NCBI GenBank assembly: GCA_017523725.1
Contig: JAFWVY010000043.1
Span: 1-59,830, forward strand
DNA length: 59,830 nucleotides
Direction of reading: 5' to 3'
DNA from: Bacteroidales bacterium
Lineage (GTDB): Bacteria; Bacteroidota; Bacteroidia; Bacteroidales; UBA4181
The notes under the pieces are model-generated. The model saw only the letters and a program-made list of their open reading frames with translations, made no database searches and was not told the origin of the DNA. This document shows positions 1-7,952 of the stretch, one piece after another. A program made the translations under genes and the position numbers. Each line of letters opens with the position of its first letter. Positions within the stretch are counted from its first letter, which is position 1.

Positions 1-54
1 ATCCCGTGGAGAGTGAGGGAGTTGTGTCTTGCACCAGTTCCCCGTTTTTTTTCG

Positions 55-62
55 TATCTTTG
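55..62 (+). promoter_or_regulatory. -7 promoter element of the BspA-like lipoprotein gene
   Basis: TATCTTTG matches the Bacteroidota -7 consensus TAnnTTTG. It lies 30 bases before the ATG at 93, so the leader would be about 24 bases. A weak -33 candidate (TTG) lies near 29-31. Confidence 0.6.
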
Positions 63-92
63 TCTTACGTTCAACATTTACTTCGTACTACG

Positions 93-2270
93 ATGAAAAA
101 GTTATTATGCCTTTTGGCGGTGCTGTCGATGGTCTTTGCCTGCGACGAATCCGAAGAAGCACCTGCGGCGATTGACGACAACCTTCCGCAGTATGCGGTG
201 ACCTTTGTTTCCACGGGGACCTCTGTCCTCAGCCTCCAAAAAAACAACAGTTTTCTGGAGGTGTCGTTGGAGTACAAAACGAAAGATACCGACTGGAGCC
301 CTTATACGGTGGGCACTCCAATCACCATCGGCGACGGGGAGTATGTCGCTTTCCGTGCGGGCGATGCCGGGAACACGGGATTGTGTATTTCCGCCAACGA
401 CTTTTGCCACACTTTCAAAAATACCGGCAGCGGTACGTTGGTCGTGTCGGGCAATATCATGTCGTTGTTGAACAAGACGCAGGCGCAGGCCAAGATACCG
501 TCTAATTATTGTTTCGGTTATCTTTTCGCCGGCCTCAAGTCGTTGACGGACGCTTCTGGCCTGCTTCTCCCTGCGACGACGTTGCGTGAGCACTGCTACG
601 AAGGCATGTTCAGGCTTTGTACGGGTCTGAAGGCGGCCCCGGCGCTTCCGGCGACGACACTGGCCAACGAATGCTACAGCGAAATGTTCTATAGTTGTAC
701 CGCACTGAAGACGGCGCCGGCGCTTCCGGCCCAGGTGATGGCGGTTGGATGCTATCGCAGTATGTTTTCGCGGTGTACCGCGTTGGTCGCGGCACCAGAA
801 CTTCCCGCGCAGCAGCTGGCCACAGAGTGCTATTCATCCATGTTCTATGGCTGCACGGCGCTAGAGACGGCCCCAGCGCTTCCGGCGACGACGCTGGCCG
901 ACCTTTGCTATGTTACGATGTTCAGCGGCTGCACGGCCCTGAGGTCGGCGCCGGATCTTCCGGCTTTGCAGCTTGTGTCTGCTTGTTATTACCAGATGTT
1001 CCAGGGTTGTTCCAGTCTAAACTATGTCAAAGCTTTGTTCCTGACGAAGCCCGGCATTGACTTTACGCGCGGGTGGATGAACGGCGTGGCCTCTACCGGC
1101 ACATTCGTGAAGCACCTGGCCGCCGACTGGGACGTGACGGGGCCGGACGGCGTTCCGCAGGGCTGGAACGTGGAGACGCCAGGGGATGTGTCGGAGGAAT
1201 ATGCGGTGACGTTCACTTCCACCGGGACTTCGGTCATCAGCCTGAAGAAAAATGGCACGCCGAATGACATATCGCTTGAGTACAAAATCTCGGATGGGAC
1301 TTGGGGATCCTATACGATAGGTGACGCGATTACGATTGCCGACGGGAAGTCTGTTTCGTTCCGTGCGGGAGAAGGCGGCAATAAGTCAATAGGCAAAACA
1401 CAATCAGATTATTATTATTTTTCCGGCACCGGCCCCGGCACAGTGGTCGTGTCTGGCAATATCATGGCGTTGTTGAGTCAAACGCCGGGCGCTACGTTGC
1501 AGGGGATGTGCAGTTTCGCTTTCTTGTTTGACTCGTTCCAGATATTGACGGATGCTTCCGCCTTGCTTCTTCCGGCGGCGACGCTGACAATGCAGTGTTA
1601 TTCTAATATGTTCCAATTATGTTTCGCCCTCAAAACCCCTCCGGTTCTTCCGGCGACGACGCTGGCAATGGAGTGTTATCAAAACATGTTCTTATATTGC
1701 TATGCCTTGGAAACGGCGCCGGCCCTTCCGGCGACGACGTTGGTGAAACATTGTTATGCGAATATGTTCGGGCATTGCAAAGTCTTAAAAAAGGCGCCTG
1801 TTCTTCCGGCGATGACGCTGGCTGATGCGTGTTATGCATATATGTTCGATGATTGTACAGCCCTTGAAGCGGTGCCGGATTTTCCGGCGACAAAGGCGGC
1901 GTACATGGGTTATATTAGCATGTTTAGGGGCTGTACCGCCCTTAAGAAGGCGCCGGCGCTTCCCGCGATGACGTTGGAAAATTCCTGTTATAGGTCTATG
2001 TTTGAGGATTGTACAGCCCTTGAAACGGCGCCGGATCTCCCGGCCACGACGTTGGTGGCCGGGTGTTATAATAAGATGTTCTCTGGTTGTACGGCGCTAA
2101 AGACCGTCAAGGCCTTGTTCCTGACCGAGCCCGGCGAAGCCTATACAGATGACTGGCTGGCCGGAGTGTCCTCCACCGGTACGTTCGTGAAGAACAGCAA
2201 GGCGACATGGGACGTGACGGGGCCGGATGGTGTGCCGGAAGGCTGGACCGTGCAGACTGCCGCGTATTGA
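93..2270 (+). CDS. BspA-like surface lipoprotein with two duplicated repeat halves
   Basis: Predicted surface lipoprotein of 725 aa; adhesion or ligand binding is plausible but unproven. The ATG at 93 is preferred over an in-frame ATG at 6 because it gives a clean lipoprotein signal ending at Cys17 and follows the promoter -7. The acidic stretch after Cys17 (DESEE) resembles the Bacteroidota surface-export signal. The protein is two homologous halves, beginning near residues 35 and 369. Each has an N-terminal beta domain (YAVTFxSTGTSV), a run of 26-residue repeats of the form CYxxMFxxCxAL..APxLPA (six in the first half, seven in the second), and a C-terminal STGTFVK...GW motif. The fifth repeat of the second half has lost its first Cys. 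GC is lower in the second half. Confidence 0.85.
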   Translation: MKKLLCLLAVLSMVFACDESEEAPAAIDDNLPQYAVTFVSTGTSVLSLQKNNSFLEVSLEYKTKDTDWSPYTVGTPITIGDGEYVAFRAGDAGNTGLCISANDFCHTFKNTGSGTLVVSGNIMSLLNKTQAQAKIPSNYCFGYLFAGLKSLTDASGLLLPATTLREHCYEGMFRLCTGLKAAPALPATTLANECYSEMFYSCTALKTAPALPAQVMAVGCYRSMFSRCTALVAAPELPAQQLATECYSSMFYGCTALETAPALPATTLADLCYVTMFSGCTALRSAPDLPALQLVSACYYQMFQGCSSLNYVKALFLTKPGIDFTRGWMNGVASTGTFVKHLAADWDVTGPDGVPQGWNVETPGDVSEEYAVTFTSTGTSVISLKKNGTPNDISLEYKISDGTWGSYTIGDAITIADGKSVSFRAGEGGNKSIGKTQSDYYYFSGTGPGTVVVSGNIMALLSQTPGATLQGMCSFAFLFDSFQILTDASALLLPAATLTMQCYSNMFQLCFALKTPPVLPATTLAMECYQNMFLYCYALETAPALPATTLVKHCYANMFGHCKVLKKAPVLPAMTLADACYAYMFDDCTALEAVPDFPATKAAYMGYISMFRGCTALKKAPALPAMTLENSCYRSMFEDCTALETAPDLPATTLVAGCYNKMFSGCTALKTVKALFLTEPGEAYTDDWLAGVSSTGTFVKNSKATWDVTGPDGVPEGWTVQTAAY

Positions 2271-2287
2271 TATAGACAGTTTGCGAT

Positions 2288-2336
2288 AAGAACGTATTGA
2301 TAATCAATGGGAGCCCCCGTTAGAAGGACAATGCGG
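2288..2336 (+). pseudogene. Decayed 5' end of a flavin oxidoreductase gene
   Basis: Bases 2291-2336 align without gaps to 14765-14810, the start of the flavodoxin-fold oxidoreductase gene; I count 36 of 46 identical. The reading frame still encodes LIINGSPR, but the start codon is now AAG and the codon for the conserved Gln is TAG. Homology stops at the CGG where the next relic begins. Confidence 0.75.
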
Positions 2337-2406
2337 TCGCACCAATGATCGAACGCCAGGTCGGGCGTCTGCAGTTCGCCAAGGAGTTGAGCCAGGCAAT
2401 GGAGTG
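2331..2406 (-). pseudogene. Decayed 3' end of an NAD-dependent epimerase gene
   Basis: Bases 2331-2378 align without gaps to 16323-16370, which encode the C-terminus of the epimerase at 16271-17302; I count 43 of 48 identical. The minus strand still reads ELQTPDLAFDHWCDR. Weaker, gapped similarity runs on to about 2406. No start, stop or remaining domain is present. Together with the preceding relic it fills most of the gap between the flanking genes. Confidence 0.8.
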
Positions 2407-2426
2407 ACCCTTCTTTGTCCTCTGTA

Positions 2427-4844
2427 CTACTTCCCCCTCTCGCTTACCGTCACCGGCCCCAGGAGTCCCGATTCGAGCAGCGGTTCGTTCTTCGTGAAGA
2501 AATTGTAAATCACAACCGTCTTCCGGTTCTGTGACGGGCGGGGCAGGCCTTTGGCCAGCCATTCAGGCACCTTCAGCATGAACCTTCCACCGCGTCCGGA
2601 CGGTTCCGTCCACTCAATGTCTTCGGGTTCGAATTCATCGCCGACGAGACGGTTCACCCAGAGGTTGGTCACCTCAATTTCGAGTTTGTTCTCTCCCTTA
2701 CGCAAATAATCGGTGATGTCGGTCTCGAACGGCGGCGTCCAGAGCGTTTCCACCTTGGCGCCGTTCACGCGGACCACCGCCATATTCTTGACGCGACCCA
2801 GCGTCAGGACATATTTGGCACCGCGCTGCAGGTTGCCGATGTTGAAGGTATTGGAATAGGTCGCCGTGCCCGAGAAATATTTGATGCCGTTGTCTTCGGA
2901 TTCGGCCCATGACGTGAGCTGTTCCATCGTCGTCTCGGCGGGCGCACCCCAGCCTTCGGGGAAGGTCACCGTCCACGGACCGTCGATTGTCGTCACCATC
3001 TTCTGTTCAGGCACCGGTGCGATACCCGGCCCGGCCGACTTGGCGGGACGGCGCAGCACGATGAACAGCGAGCGGCGCGGTGCCATGGAAGGCTGGACAA
3101 AAGTCTGTCCGTCCCGGGTGTACCATGACGCGGCTTCGGCCATTTCCAGACTCTGCGGATCCCAGATCTCAGGCACCCGGCCCTCCGTTTCGAAGGTCAG
3201 CATGGGCGTAAGCGTTTCTTCTGACGTATTGGCAATGAAGTACCAGTCGGTGTCGCCTTCCTGCCTGTGAATCCACTGGACGGCAGACTGGTCGGTCGTC
3301 AGCGATTTTTCGGCCGATGTATGGTCATCGACGTACAGCCCCCTCTGAAGCAGCGCCTGGCACCGGTTGAAATAGGCGAACAGTTCCGGCGCACCGTCTT
3401 TCCACCAGGTCTGTCCCGGTGTCCATTGCGTGCCCCAAACCCCGAACGTCATGCCGGGCTTGACGTTCGTCCAGGGATTCTGGGCGCCCGCATGCAGCAT
3501 GAAGCCGTTGATGCCGAGACAGAAAGCCTTGTCGCCGATGACTTTGAGCCCGGACGGATCGTCTTTCCAGGCATAGCCCTGCCAGCATGTGAAACCCTCG
3601 GCATACACCTTCTGCCAGCCGGCTTTCCGCGCTGCGGCCACGATGCCCGGCACTTCGGGCCAGCCCCAGCTTTCGGGCTTGGTCCAGAATTCTGCCGCGA
3701 TGATGTCGGATTTGTCGAGATGACTGAGAATCCAGTCGGTCGAGATGGGATTGAACGGCTTGGCCGAACCGGTGCCGTAGGGTTCCATGACAAACTGCAG
3801 CCCGTGTGCGTGCGCGAGTTCGCTCATGTAGCCGTAATAGTTCTCGGCGAAAAGTTCCCGTACCGTTGTCTGCCAGTCTCTTGTGAACTTGGCGGCCGAT
3901 GCTTTGTTTTTCATCGTCATTCCGGCGATGACCGGCAGCCACGGCCGTATGTCGTAACCCCTCCGTTGCTGGAATTCCTGCGGCATGGCTTCGGTCCATT
4001 CCTGTCCGCCGGCTTCGTAACTGTCTATCTCGAACCGCTTGAATGTCTTGCCCGTTTCTTCTCCGGCGATGTCGATAATCTGCTGCGGATACTGCTGCCA
4101 GAAGTGAAGCACCGCCTCCCGGCGCATCTTGTCGCATTCCAGGCCCACACCGCCCTCAGGCGCCGTCGCATAGTTCGTCTTGCCGTTGGTCGTATGGCCG
4201 AAACGCATCAGGTTCCAGGAGCCATTCGGAACCGTCCACGACAGCGTCCCATCGTTGTCCAACGGCGCATCGACAACGATGACGGAGTCGATCTCCGCAC
4301 CGTCGCCATGGACGGCCAGCACGGCGATATCCCGGTAAAAATTCCATTCCGGATCCACCTCCGGCTGCGGTAGAGACAGCCTCTGCGGCTTGCCGTTACC
4401 GGTCGCGGCCGTTTCGGACCACACCACCTTCTGCATGGAATATTCCGGCTGGACCGTGGGAAAAGCACTGGACGACCATCCGGGGCAGTTGTGGGTTCCG
4501 AACGACAAACCGAGCCGCTTGCATTCATCGATGGCGTGCTTCATGAGCGCGCGCCAGTTGTCGGTTCCGATGGCGTTGGTGGTGTCTTTCACCAGCAGCT
4601 GAACGGTACCGCCAACCAGAAACTGCTGGACGCCGCCGATACCGGCCGCCTTGTAGGCCTCGAGGTCGGCGGTGATGCCTTCCTTGCTGACCAATCCGTC
4701 CATCCATTGCCAGATCATGATGGGTTTGGCTTCTTCCGGCGGGGTGAGAAAATCACGCTCAAGCCCCGATATGTCTTTAGTGCAGGCAGGCAGCATCAGC
4801 GTCGCCGCAAGCATCATGTTCGCAAGTAACGTCTTTGTTGTCAT
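2427..4844 (-). CDS. GH106-like alpha-L-rhamnosidase, lipoprotein
   Basis: Predicted exported glycoside hydrolase of 805 aa that would remove alpha-L-rhamnose from pectic rhamnogalacturonan or similar glycans. The signal ends in the lipobox LPAC, giving lipidation at Cys21. Residues 40-75 carry the family-type block IWQWMDGLVSKEGITADLEA and residues 270-300 the block SYEAGGQEWTEAMP, both typical of GH106. A beta-sandwich similar to GH2 sugar-binding domains follows at the C-terminus (SGTATYSNTF, LGRVKNMAVVRVNG). It is shorter than the roughly 1,100-residue GH106 enzymes known from Bacteroides, so exact specificity is uncertain. It lies downstream of the acidic-repeat gene and the acetylesterase on the same strand. 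Confidence 0.8.
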   Translation of the reverse strand: MTTKTLLANMMLAATLMLPACTKDISGLERDFLTPPEEAKPIMIWQWMDGLVSKEGITADLEAYKAAGIGGVQQFLVGGTVQLLVKDTTNAIGTDNWRALMKHAIDECKRLGLSFGTHNCPGWSSSAFPTVQPEYSMQKVVWSETAATGNGKPQRLSLPQPEVDPEWNFYRDIAVLAVHGDGAEIDSVIVVDAPLDNDGTLSWTVPNGSWNLMRFGHTTNGKTNYATAPEGGVGLECDKMRREAVLHFWQQYPQQIIDIAGEETGKTFKRFEIDSYEAGGQEWTEAMPQEFQQRRGYDIRPWLPVIAGMTMKNKASAAKFTRDWQTTVRELFAENYYGYMSELAHAHGLQFVMEPYGTGSAKPFNPISTDWILSHLDKSDIIAAEFWTKPESWGWPEVPGIVAAARKAGWQKVYAEGFTCWQGYAWKDDPSGLKVIGDKAFCLGINGFMLHAGAQNPWTNVKPGMTFGVWGTQWTPGQTWWKDGAPELFAYFNRCQALLQRGLYVDDHTSAEKSLTTDQSAVQWIHRQEGDTDWYFIANTSEETLTPMLTFETEGRVPEIWDPQSLEMAEAASWYTRDGQTFVQPSMAPRRSLFIVLRRPAKSAGPGIAPVPEQKMVTTIDGPWTVTFPEGWGAPAETTMEQLTSWAESEDNGIKYFSGTATYSNTFNIGNLQRGAKYVLTLGRVKNMAVVRVNGAKVETLWTPPFETDITDYLRKGENKLEIEVTNLWVNRLVGDEFEPEDIEWTEPSGRGGRFMLKVPEWLAKGLPRPSQNRKTVVIYNFFTKNEPLLESGLLGPVTVSERGK

Positions 4845-4856
4845 AAGTCTGTTGTG

Positions 4857-4873
4857 TTAAAGTTACACTTTAA
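4857..4873. promoter_or_regulatory. Perfect palindrome upstream of the GH106-like gene
   Basis: TTAAAGT-TAC-ACTTTAA is a perfect 7-bp inverted repeat with a 3-bp centre. It overlaps the stop codon of the small repeat protein (4870-4872) and lies 13 bases before the rhamnosidase start. It has no T-tract, so it looks more like a protein-binding site than a terminator. Function is inferred. Confidence 0.3.
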
Positions 4874-5235
4874 TCATCCAGATCCGCGTCCATCTGGCAG
4901 GCGAAGTCGTCGGCCTCGGTCCAGTTGCTGTCATCGTGGTCCCATGAATCTTCGTCACTTTCGTCGCTGTCGCTGCTTGTATCCAGATCCTCATCCATCT
5001 GACAGGCGAAGTCGTCGGTCGCGGTCCGGTTGCTGTAATGATGGTTCCATGTATCCCTGTCACGTTCGTTGCTATCGGTCCTTGTGTCAAGATCCTCATC
5101 CAACTGGCAGGCTAAAGTGTCTCGCTTTGTCCGGGAGCTCCTGTGGCGCTTCTCTTTTTTCCTGTCACCATGACGATTTTTCTTCCACAAGTAAAAGCCT
5201 ACTACGGCAAATACTAACTCGATTAGAAATAACAT
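4870..5235 (-). CDS. Small membrane-anchored protein with acidic 35-residue repeats
   Basis: Unrecognised protein of 121 aa. Residues 2-17 form one hydrophobic segment, followed by a very basic stretch (WKKNRHGDRKKEKRHR) and then 2.3 copies of a 35-residue repeat beginning ACQxDEDLD and ending DDF. Repeat 1 is residues 42-76, repeat 2 is 77-111 and the rest is partial. The repeats are strongly acidic, Asp/Ser-rich, with one Cys each, so the basic and acidic halves are oppositely charged. The minus strand is favoured over an open plus-strand frame because it has a membrane segment and sits in line between two same-strand genes. No known domain is visible. Confidence 0.55.
   Translation of the reverse strand: MLFLIELVFAVVGFYLWKKNRHGDRKKEKRHRSSRTKRDTLACQLDEDLDTRTDSNERDRDTWNHHYSNRTATDDFACQMDEDLDTSSDSDESDEDSWDHDDSNWTEADDFACQMDADLDD
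4903..5112 (-). repeat. Two tandem 105-bp coding repeats
   Basis: Two in-frame 105-bp units (5008-5112 and 4903-5007) encode the 35-residue repeats, and a partial third unit runs into the stop codon. The length is a multiple of three, so copy number can change without a frameshift. Confidence 0.75.
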
Positions 5236-5242
5236 CGTGTGA

Positions 5243-5284
5243 CATAAAAATACCTCACCCCACCCTGCATGAGGTGTGGCGAGG
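5243..5284 (-). terminator. Probable terminator of the acetylesterase gene
   Basis: Imperfect 12-bp stem (5253-5264 with 5273-5284, ten pairs) around an 8-base loop. On the minus strand it is followed by TATTTTTATG. It lies 15 bases past the acetylesterase stop and just before the small repeat gene, so it could also act as a leader hairpin for that gene. Confidence 0.45.
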
Positions 5285-5298
5285 TGTTTAGGAGAAAA

Positions 5299-6537
5299 TT
5301 ACTTATTCGCACTCAGTATCGCCACCAGCTGAGCCACGATGCCCGGTTCCGCAGCCTTGGCATAGCCGTTGAGCATCAGGGTGCCGGCCAGCGGGTCTTT
5401 CGAATAGTGGTTGTGGTCTGAGAAGCAATTGATGATGGCCTGTGCCGCAGCCTCGGCCGATTCGTATCCGTTCGCGGCATAGTCGTTTACGTAGGCATTG
5501 AAAATGGCATCGGCGTTCATTCCTATCTCCACGAATCCCAGATAGTTGGAGTCGTTCTGCTTGCGTTCTTCGGCCACTTTTCTCACCACGGTCTCATACC
5601 GGTCGCGGCGGTAGCTGTCGAACGTATGGGTCTCTGCCTTGTAGCCTGCCGTATGGTTCGCCACTGCGCCGTGGGGCGTGTAGGAATTGAGCATGACCTT
5701 GGCGCCCAGGGCCTCGGCTGCATCGAGATAATAGTTCAGGTCTTCTTCGAAACTGTTACCCATGCCATTGGTGCCGTTATTGCCGAGCATCACGATGTCG
5801 CCGGGGTAGACGTTGCACAGCACGTTGTACAGTCTGCCTTGCTGATAATAGGTGGAGAGGTTGCGTCCGCCGGCTCCGGCGTTGTCGAAGTCGCAAAGGG
5901 CCGCCAGCTCGGGATAGTTGGTGCCGATCTCGCGGGCCAGCCGATAGCCCCATGCACCGTTGTTGGCCGACGTGGAATCGCCGATATGGTGCAGGACACG
6001 TTTTTCGCGTTTCTTCCGCGGTTCCTGTCTGGTAACCACTATTTTGGCGATGCGTGCCGGGCTGCCTGCATCGGCAATGCGCAGGTCAATCTTGTCGAGC
6101 GTGGCGGGAATGGTGTAGCTCTCGGTGGCCATCTCCGCATGGTTGCCCAGCTGATATCCGTTCAGGTCGCCGTTGACGTAACCGCTACGAAGTACGCCCT
6201 GGTAGGTAATCTCAACCGTGTAGAAACTGCCTTTCTGAACCTTGAAGTCGAACTGGATGGCTCCTTCCAGATAATCGGTTCCGGCGTCCGTCGCCGATGC
6301 GACGCCGCCCTCGGAAGCACTGCCTGTCACGATGCCGAACCGGCTGTCGTCCGTGTAGGCCGTCGCGGTGCTGACGGCCGTGAATCCTTCGGCCACGGAT
6401 TTGGCATCAGCATAGCCGAAGTCGAATTTCATGAGGTCGTCCTTCAGGCCTGCACTCTGGGTATGTTTGGTGGTTGAACAACCGGCCAGGACCACTGCGC
6501 AAAGCAGGGTCAGAAACTGCGCAACTTTTGTCTTCAT
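5299..6537 (-). CDS. SGNH/GDSL esterase lipoprotein, CE12-like rhamnogalacturonan acetylesterase
   Basis: Predicted exported carbohydrate acetylesterase of 412 aa. The ATG at 6537 is chosen because it gives a lipoprotein signal with lipobox LAGC (Cys20); an upstream in-frame start at 6591 would add 18 residues before it. Residues about 30-170 form a beta-rich, galactose-binding-like domain. The SGNH domain follows, with block I HIGDSTSANN near residue 182, block II AGAGGRN, block III GNNGTN and block V SDHNHY supplying the C-terminal His. This arrangement is typical of Bacteroides rhamnogalacturonan acetylesterases. Its neighbour is a GH106-like rhamnosidase, which supports a pectin backbone substrate. 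Confidence 0.82.
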   Translation of the reverse strand: MKTKVAQFLTLLCAVVLAGCSTTKHTQSAGLKDDLMKFDFGYADAKSVAEGFTAVSTATAYTDDSRFGIVTGSASEGGVASATDAGTDYLEGAIQFDFKVQKGSFYTVEITYQGVLRSGYVNGDLNGYQLGNHAEMATESYTIPATLDKIDLRIADAGSPARIAKIVVTRQEPRKKREKRVLHHIGDSTSANNGAWGYRLAREIGTNYPELAALCDFDNAGAGGRNLSTYYQQGRLYNVLCNVYPGDIVMLGNNGTNGMGNSFEEDLNYYLDAAEALGAKVMLNSYTPHGAVANHTAGYKAETHTFDSYRRDRYETVVRKVAEERKQNDSNYLGFVEIGMNADAIFNAYVNDYAANGYESAEAAAQAIINCFSDHNHYSKDPLAGTLMLNGYAKAAEPGIVAQLVAILSANK

Positions 6538-6677
6538 TATTCTGTTTTTTTTTGTTCGCTGCGGTCTGGAGATTAATTCTCCGGACCGCATTGTAAAAGT
6601 ACAGAAATAATGAATTAAATCGGCAAAATTTGTGCGTCAGACTTAATGAATTGATAAAAACGTTGTTATAATGCCGG

Positions 6678-7934
6678 CTATTCCAAAATCATCACACCCG
6701 GATGCTCCACAAACATTTTCTGAATCCTGATATCCTCCGCTAACGAAGACCGGTGTACCTGTTCCTCACGTATCGTACCGTCAGCTCTGACATACCGCAG
6801 TAAATACCTGAAGGTGGCGTATGGCATCGCTTCTGTGTAATGAAAGACAAGCTGCGTCTCCGGAGGATTTACACCTTGGAATGTCTGATACACGACCTCC
6901 GGCCAGACAAAGAAAAATATATCATCGTGCGCCAGGGCGACATCGTCCAGGAAAGACCCGACCACGCCTTTTCCGACCCTCATCTCGGGTGATGACCAGC
7001 CGCCCTTCTCCGTGTCGGAGAGATAGGTCCAGCTTGAATCACCCGTACGCTCATACAGCCCATAGCTGAGCACCATGTTCTCATAGCAAAGGATGCAGCC
7101 GAGGCGTGTTTCGTCACGTTTCATGCACTGAGACAGGTCCTTGTCAACCGTAAAGTTCATAAACGTCACGCTGTCCATGGTATATACCGGCCTTGTCAGG
7201 AGATACATGCTACCTGTCATTGTCAAGAGAGGTTTCGTGAATACGGGGTCAAGGATGCCTTTTCCGGACATCTGTTCCACCCGTGCGGCCGTTCTTCCCG
7301 CCAAATCTTTCATGATGGGGAAAGTCTCGGTTTGAGATAAATGCGACGTGATCACTGACGTTGGCCATAATATAACATCGGGCCAGGGATTATATAGAAA
7401 ACCTGTTCTCTTTGTTATGTCCGTCGACTCTAAGTACTCCTTGTAGGATCGTTTTGTAAAACCCATTCCATACCCGCTGAAAAATACCCCCTCTGGCTGA
7501 CCGTCATCTTCCCAGATATCTACCCAGGATGAAGTCTCCATTTCCACATTCTTGTCATACCGGAATGTGACCTTGTAGTAATAGTAGTGTTTTCGGCCGT
7601 GACGTGCCAGATCGGCTGATGACATCTCGTAAACGAATGGCCCTGTCACTACCCATTCGCCATATTCACGATACCATTCCGGACCGCAGTTCAGCACCAC
7701 CTCACGGGCAAGCTGTTTCAGGTACGCATTCCGCTTTTCTTCCGGTTTGCGCGACAGATGCTTCATCCCGCTCAGATGTGTCATCTTGCTGATCTCCGTC
7801 AGGCGGAAAACAGAATCCACCTTGAACGGTGGTTCAAGTCTCACCGTTGTTTTTTTTGGTGTCGCAGGTTCCGCCGACAGCTGCAGGCTGAAAATGGTGC
7901 CCAGGATAAGAATAAAACAGGTTCGGATATTCAT
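6678..7934 (-). CDS. Exported protein of unknown function, paralogue of the upstream gene
   Basis: Unrecognised secreted protein of 418 aa with a type I signal peptide (about residues 1-21). The ATG at 7934 is preferred to a TTG three codons upstream. It shares a pattern with its upstream neighbour: a DSVTFMNF-like strand followed by a CxLCYEN block and an aromatic-rich segment ending in W, so the two are tandem paralogues. It is last in the six-gene operon behind the ECF sigma factor; the gap to the previous stop codon is 18 bases. No catalytic motif is evident. Confidence 0.7.
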   Translation of the reverse strand: MNIRTCFILILGTIFSLQLSAEPATPKKTTVRLEPPFKVDSVFRLTEISKMTHLSGMKHLSRKPEEKRNAYLKQLAREVVLNCGPEWYREYGEWVVTGPFVYEMSSADLARHGRKHYYYYKVTFRYDKNVEMETSSWVDIWEDDGQPEGVFFSGYGMGFTKRSYKEYLESTDITKRTGFLYNPWPDVILWPTSVITSHLSQTETFPIMKDLAGRTAARVEQMSGKGILDPVFTKPLLTMTGSMYLLTRPVYTMDSVTFMNFTVDKDLSQCMKRDETRLGCILCYENMVLSYGLYERTGDSSWTYLSDTEKGGWSSPEMRVGKGVVGSFLDDVALAHDDIFFFVWPEVVYQTFQGVNPPETQLVFHYTEAMPYATFRYLLRYVRADGTIREEQVHRSSLAEDIRIQKMFVEHPGVMILE

Positions 7935-7952
7935 ATGTGTCAATTATGCTGA

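Noticed and set aside
4854..5291. Plus-strand frame of 145 codons over the acidic-repeat gene
   Set aside because: Arg/Ser/Cys-rich translation of the repeats without a membrane segment or promoter; the minus frame fits the operon and has a plausible layout.
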